Assembly: GCA_947628595.1 (NCBI GenBank)
Contig: CANRAN010000073.1
Location: 1-6,852, forward strand
DNA length: 6,852 nt
Direction of reading: 5' to 3'
DNA from: an uncultured Clostridia bacterium
GTDB lineage: Bacteria; Bacillota; Clostridia; Oscillospirales; Acutalibacteraceae
Under the pieces are notes generated by a model. The model saw only the letters and a list, made by a program, of their open reading frames with translations. It ran no database searches and was not told the DNA's origin. Numbering within the stretch: position 1 is the stretch's first letter; every line of letters starts with the position of its first letter. Below are positions 5,677-6,852 of this stretch, in pieces. Both the position numbers and the translations under genes were made by a program.

Positions 5677-6852
5677 TTACCCTAAGTCCTCCTTGCGGAT
5701 GGTTTTCTTGAGCTGCTCAAAGGTCACACCATACTTTTCGGCAATATCCTTTGCATAGCTTACACCCTCGGGAGGAGCAAGAAATACCTTGTATGAACGC
5801 TCACCCTCATGTATTCCTGTTATAAGGCTCGCTACATTCATATCGCCCTCGAGCGAATTCATAATATCAAGTTCCATTGCAAGCTCGTGCATATGGGTGT
5901 TGAATATCGTTCTTGCACCAAGATAACGCAGTGCCATGACAACATCCTTGGCTATATATAAACCCTCGGCAAATGATGTTGTAGCAAGTGATTCATTGAA
6001 CAGAAGCAGACTCTTATTTGTAGCTAAGGAGAAAATTTCACTCAGTCGTTTTGATTCCTCTCCGAGTCTGCCCAAGTTTACCGTCTGATTTTCGTCCGCA
6101 GGAAAATGTGTGTATATATTATCAGCAGGTGAAAGAGAAATAGATTCCGCAGGTACATATATACCATGCTGTGCAAGCAGGAAAATTATTCCGACAGCCT
6201 GTGTAAAGGTGGTTTTTCCTCCTCTGTTGGGACCTGTCATAATATAAATTCCGTGTTCGGAATTAAAGTCAATGTTATTTCTTATAATATCAGTCTTTTT
6301 ATTTTGTTCAAGCTGAATACCGAGCTTAAGATTATATATGCCCCTTGCGCTTACCTCACGCTTTTCAATATCGAGTATTTCAGGTTTGCACATGGGCAAA
6401 CCGAGAGCCATAAGCTTTTCACAATACTCAGCCCAGCGTATGTAGAAGATAAATTCGGGAATAAGCTTTGTTAGACTGTATCCGCTTATGTTTACATATC
6501 TTGAAAGCTTGTTCTTCAATTGCTTTACGGTAGAACCGAGCATTTCTGTCATAACTCTGCTGAGCGGGGACATGAGAGGATCATCTCCGGCAACATTTCC
6601 GACAGTATGTATTTTGGTCATTCCGTCAAAGGAGGTACCCCCGTGTATTTCGCTTTTTTTGGATGCAAAATCAAGAAATTTATTGAGCAGACCCGGACGA
6701 GAAAATGGTGTATCATTGATTGAAACTATGCCAACCTCCACAGGGCGCATATGATGATCTAAATTCACACCCACAGAAATACTCCTTATCTGCCCGATCT
6801 CTCCCATAAGCTCCTTTATATCCTCATAAAGATATTCAAAGCCGCTTTCGTT
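5677..6852 (-). CDS. MutS-related DNA-repair ATPase, C-terminal part (5' end beyond window)
   Basis: The frame is open from the right edge to TAA at 5677-5679, giving 391 visible codons. The Met at 6805-6807 is internal, because the frame continues upstream without a stop, so the N-terminus is outside the window. The first part (GVNLDHHMRPVEVGIVSIN) belongs to the core/lever region. The ATPase domain has the P-loop TGPNRGGKTTF (visible residues 206-216), the signature region LGRLGEESKRLSEIF, Walker B LLLFNES (282-288) and the switch NTHMHELA (318-325), and ends in a short GVSYAKDIAEKYG segment typical of MutS C-termini. Compared with classical MutS (GPNMGGKST, LLDEIGRGTS), it has Arg for Met and Thr for Ser in the P-loop and Asn-Glu for Asp-Glu at Walker B. 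No Smr domain follows, so it is not MutS2. A role in mismatch or recombination-intermediate handling is inferred from the family. Confidence 0.92.
   Translation of the reverse strand, partial: NESGFEYLYEDIKELMGEIGQIRSISVGVNLDHHMRPVEVGIVSINDTPFSRPGLLNKFLDFASKKSEIHGGTSFDGMTKIHTVGNVAGDDPLMSPLSRVMTEMLGSTVKQLKNKLSRYVNISGYSLTKLIPEFIFYIRWAEYCEKLMALGLPMCKPEILDIEKREVSARGIYNLKLGIQLEQNKKTDIIRNNIDFNSEHGIYIMTGPNRGGKTTFTQAVGIIFLLAQHGIYVPAESISLSPADNIYTHFPADENQTVNLGRLGEESKRLSEIFSLATNKSLLLFNESLATTSFAEGLYIAKDVVMALRYLGARTIFNTHMHELAMELDIMNSLEGDMNVASLITGIHEGERSYKVFLAPPEGVSYAKDIAEKYGVTFEQLKKTIRKEDLG

Noticed and set aside
6166..6754. Plus-strand ORFs of 67-102 codons
   Set aside because: They are antisense to the MutS-like gene, whose conserved ATPase motifs cover the same bases.

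Overview
The window is about 6.9 kb of moderately AT-rich DNA that looks like a chromosomal segment of a low-GC Firmicute, most likely a gut-type Clostridium relative (Oscillospiraceae/Ruminococcus-like). The clues are strong AGGAG ribosome sites, consensus-like TATAAT promoters, an Ogg glycosylase of the type found in Clostridia, and ATA/CTT/GAA-rich codon use. The genus assignment is an inference and cannot be proven from this sequence.

From left to right: (1) Positions 1-3059, minus strand, hold one very long gene that runs off the left edge. It has a signal peptide, a secreted domain of about 175 residues, one membrane helix, and at least 740 residues of charged, low-complexity tail predicted to lie in the cytoplasm. 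The tail ends, as far as visible, in a 13-residue tandem repeat (39-bp DNA repeat) that continues past the window edge. The gene has its own promoter and ribosome site. (2) Positions 3306-3917, minus strand, hold a LacA/Maa-type sugar O-acetyltransferase with its own promoter and a terminator that separates it from gene 1. (3) Positions about 4000-4600 hold no intact gene. One minus-strand frame is open over about 160 codons with only two internal stops, which may be a decayed gene. The same stretch carries a plus-strand terminator-like hairpin, a four-codon ORF behind a good ribosome site, and a row of small inverted repeats. (4) Positions 4615-5472, plus strand, hold an 8-oxoguanine DNA glycosylase (Ogg) with a clear promoter. 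(5) Positions 5677-6852, minus strand, hold the C-terminal 391 residues of a MutS-related ATPase converging on ogg. Its Walker B reads Asn-Glu instead of Asp-Glu.

The two genes at the right are both DNA-repair genes but are convergent, so they are not an operon. Each minus-strand gene whose upstream region is visible has its own promoter, so the window is a row of separate transcription units. The least explained parts are the tail of gene 1 and the 4.0-4.6 kb gap.
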